DNA of 31,006 nucleotides from an uncultured Mobiluncus sp. GTDB lineage: Bacteria > Actinomycetota > Actinomycetes > Actinomycetales > Actinomycetaceae. The translations under genes were made by a program, and so were the position numbers. The stretch spans positions 1 to 31,006 of the forward strand of contig NZ_CAMYBV010000022.1 in the NCBI RefSeq assembly GCF_947254095.1, in the 5' to 3' direction. The notes below the pieces were generated by a model. The model was not told the DNA's origin, searched no databases, and was given only the letters and a program-made list of their open reading frames with translations. Positions 30,393 through 31,006 of the stretch are shown piece after piece. Position 1 is the first letter of the stretch. Each line of letters starts with the position of its first letter.

Positions 30393-31006
30393 TTACCTTT
30401 CATCGGTGTTTGGATTCGTGCCAAAAACGGTGGCGACCAGGGAGCCGCGCGCCAAGACGGCCTCGAGGAGGTCGCCCTTCTGAACTTCACCCGCGTCGGT
30501 CACTACGGTTTGGTCGGGTTTGCGCAGCACTGCATACCCGCGTTCCAAAGTGGCCTGGGGCGAGATGGCTCGCAAAGTTGCCCGCGCTGCCGCTAGGTCA
30601 CGTGCCTGATTAGCGAGGACGGCCGCGACCCGCGACCGCAGGATTTCCAAGCCGTGATTGATGTCCCGGCGCCGTTCGTCTAAAGCCGCTAGTGGATTTT
30701 GCATGACCGGCCGGGAGCGAATCGCGTCAAGTTCACGCAGGCCCAGTTCTATACGGTTGGAAATGAGCGCCGTCATCCGGGAGCGTGCCCCGGACACCCC
30801 CTCAATTTCTGCGGCCAAATCCGGGACAATCCGCTTGCCCGCATCGGTAGGGGTGGAGGCGCGAAAGTCCGCTACAAAATCCAGCAACGGGGTGTCTTCT
30901 TCATGGCCAACGGCGGAAACGATGGGGGTGCGCGCCGCAAAAGCTGCTCTCACCACGCTCTCATCGGAGAATCCCAGCAGGTCCTCCAGGGCCCCGCCCC
31001 CGCGCG
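30393..31006 (-). CDS. xseA: Exodeoxyribonuclease VII large subunit (3' part)
   Basis: C-terminal part of the catalytic subunit of exonuclease VII; the 5' part lies beyond the right edge. The frame is open to the window end and begins with RGGGALEDLLGFSDESVVRAAF, then TPIVSAVGHEEDTPLLDFVADFRASTPTDA. These are the family's RGGGSxEDL and SAVGHExD motifs. A long coiled-coil region follows, with RRDINHGLE and SPQATLERGYAVLR near the C-terminus, the site that recruits XseB. A GTG at 30956 within this frame is internal, not the start. It is the first gene seen of the operon xseA-xseB-acyltransferase. Confidence 0.95.
   Translation of the reverse strand, partial: RGGGALEDLLGFSDESVVRAAFAARTPIVSAVGHEEDTPLLDFVADFRASTPTDAGKRIVPDLAAEIEGVSGARSRMTALISNRIELGLRELDAIRSRPVMQNPLAALDERRRDINHGLEILRSRVAAVLANQARDLAAARATLRAISPQATLERGYAVLRKPDQTVVTDAGEVQKGDLLEAVLARGSLVATVFGTNPNTDER

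Overview
The window looks like a chromosomal segment of a moderately high-GC actinobacterium. Supporting this are a GTP-dependent PEP carboxykinase, a topoisomerase I with a Lys-rich tail and no visible zinc-finger cysteines, a PIN-PhoH fusion (PhoH2), and several genes whose start codon lies 6 nt after a TANNNT hexamer, as expected for leaderless mRNAs. The neighbourhood greA / hemolysin III / short cis-prenyltransferase / phoH2 / xseA-xseB recalls a known mycobacterial gene neighbourhood. A member of the Actinomycetaceae (Mobiluncus-like) is my guess; the sequence here does not prove it.

Layout. Positions 1-419 hold the 3' end of ispD. Positions 420-1066 are non-coding but structured: a run of strong hairpins (571-740), a 42-codon frame (913-1041) that repeats the first 15 codons of the next gene, and a terminator-like hairpin (1017-1039). 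An MFS transporter (1067) is translationally coupled to a lipoprotein (2638). A second, YnfM-like MFS gene (3473-4849) is followed by a divergent metal-sensor-type ArsR regulator (4955-5437, minus) and a Nik/Opp-type ABC importer (5634-11009). That importer has a lipoprotein binding protein, one permease, and one polypeptide fusing the second permease to both ATPases. Right after it lie two gene fragments: a frameshifted Walker-A piece of another ABC ATPase (minus, to 11180) and a doubly deleted copy of the YnfM-like MFS 3' end (11181-11483). The regulator-importer module is therefore flanked by direct repeats of an MFS gene.

Positions 11580-15747 hold a CASTOR/POLLUX-like ion channel, a Bcp peroxiredoxin and a convergent MFS_3-type exporter. 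Next come topA (minus), a CAP-domain lipoprotein, a small low-GC lipoprotein, pckG and purA (both minus), a small doubtful gene, phoH2 and a cis-prenyltransferase (minus), hemolysin III and greA (plus), and a minus-strand xseA-xseB-acyltransferase operon running off the right edge.

How the genes work together. The best supported functional unit is the arsR-binding protein-permease-fusion importer, which reads as a metal-responsive uptake locus (nickel or cobalt is inferred; peptide is the alternative). The rest is mostly housekeeping: isoprenoids (ispD, cis-prenyltransferase), DNA topology and repair (topA, xseAB), purine synthesis (purA), gluconeogenesis (pckG), transcript elongation (greA) and RNA metabolism (phoH2). 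No CRISPR array, rRNA, tRNA, transposase or phage gene was seen.
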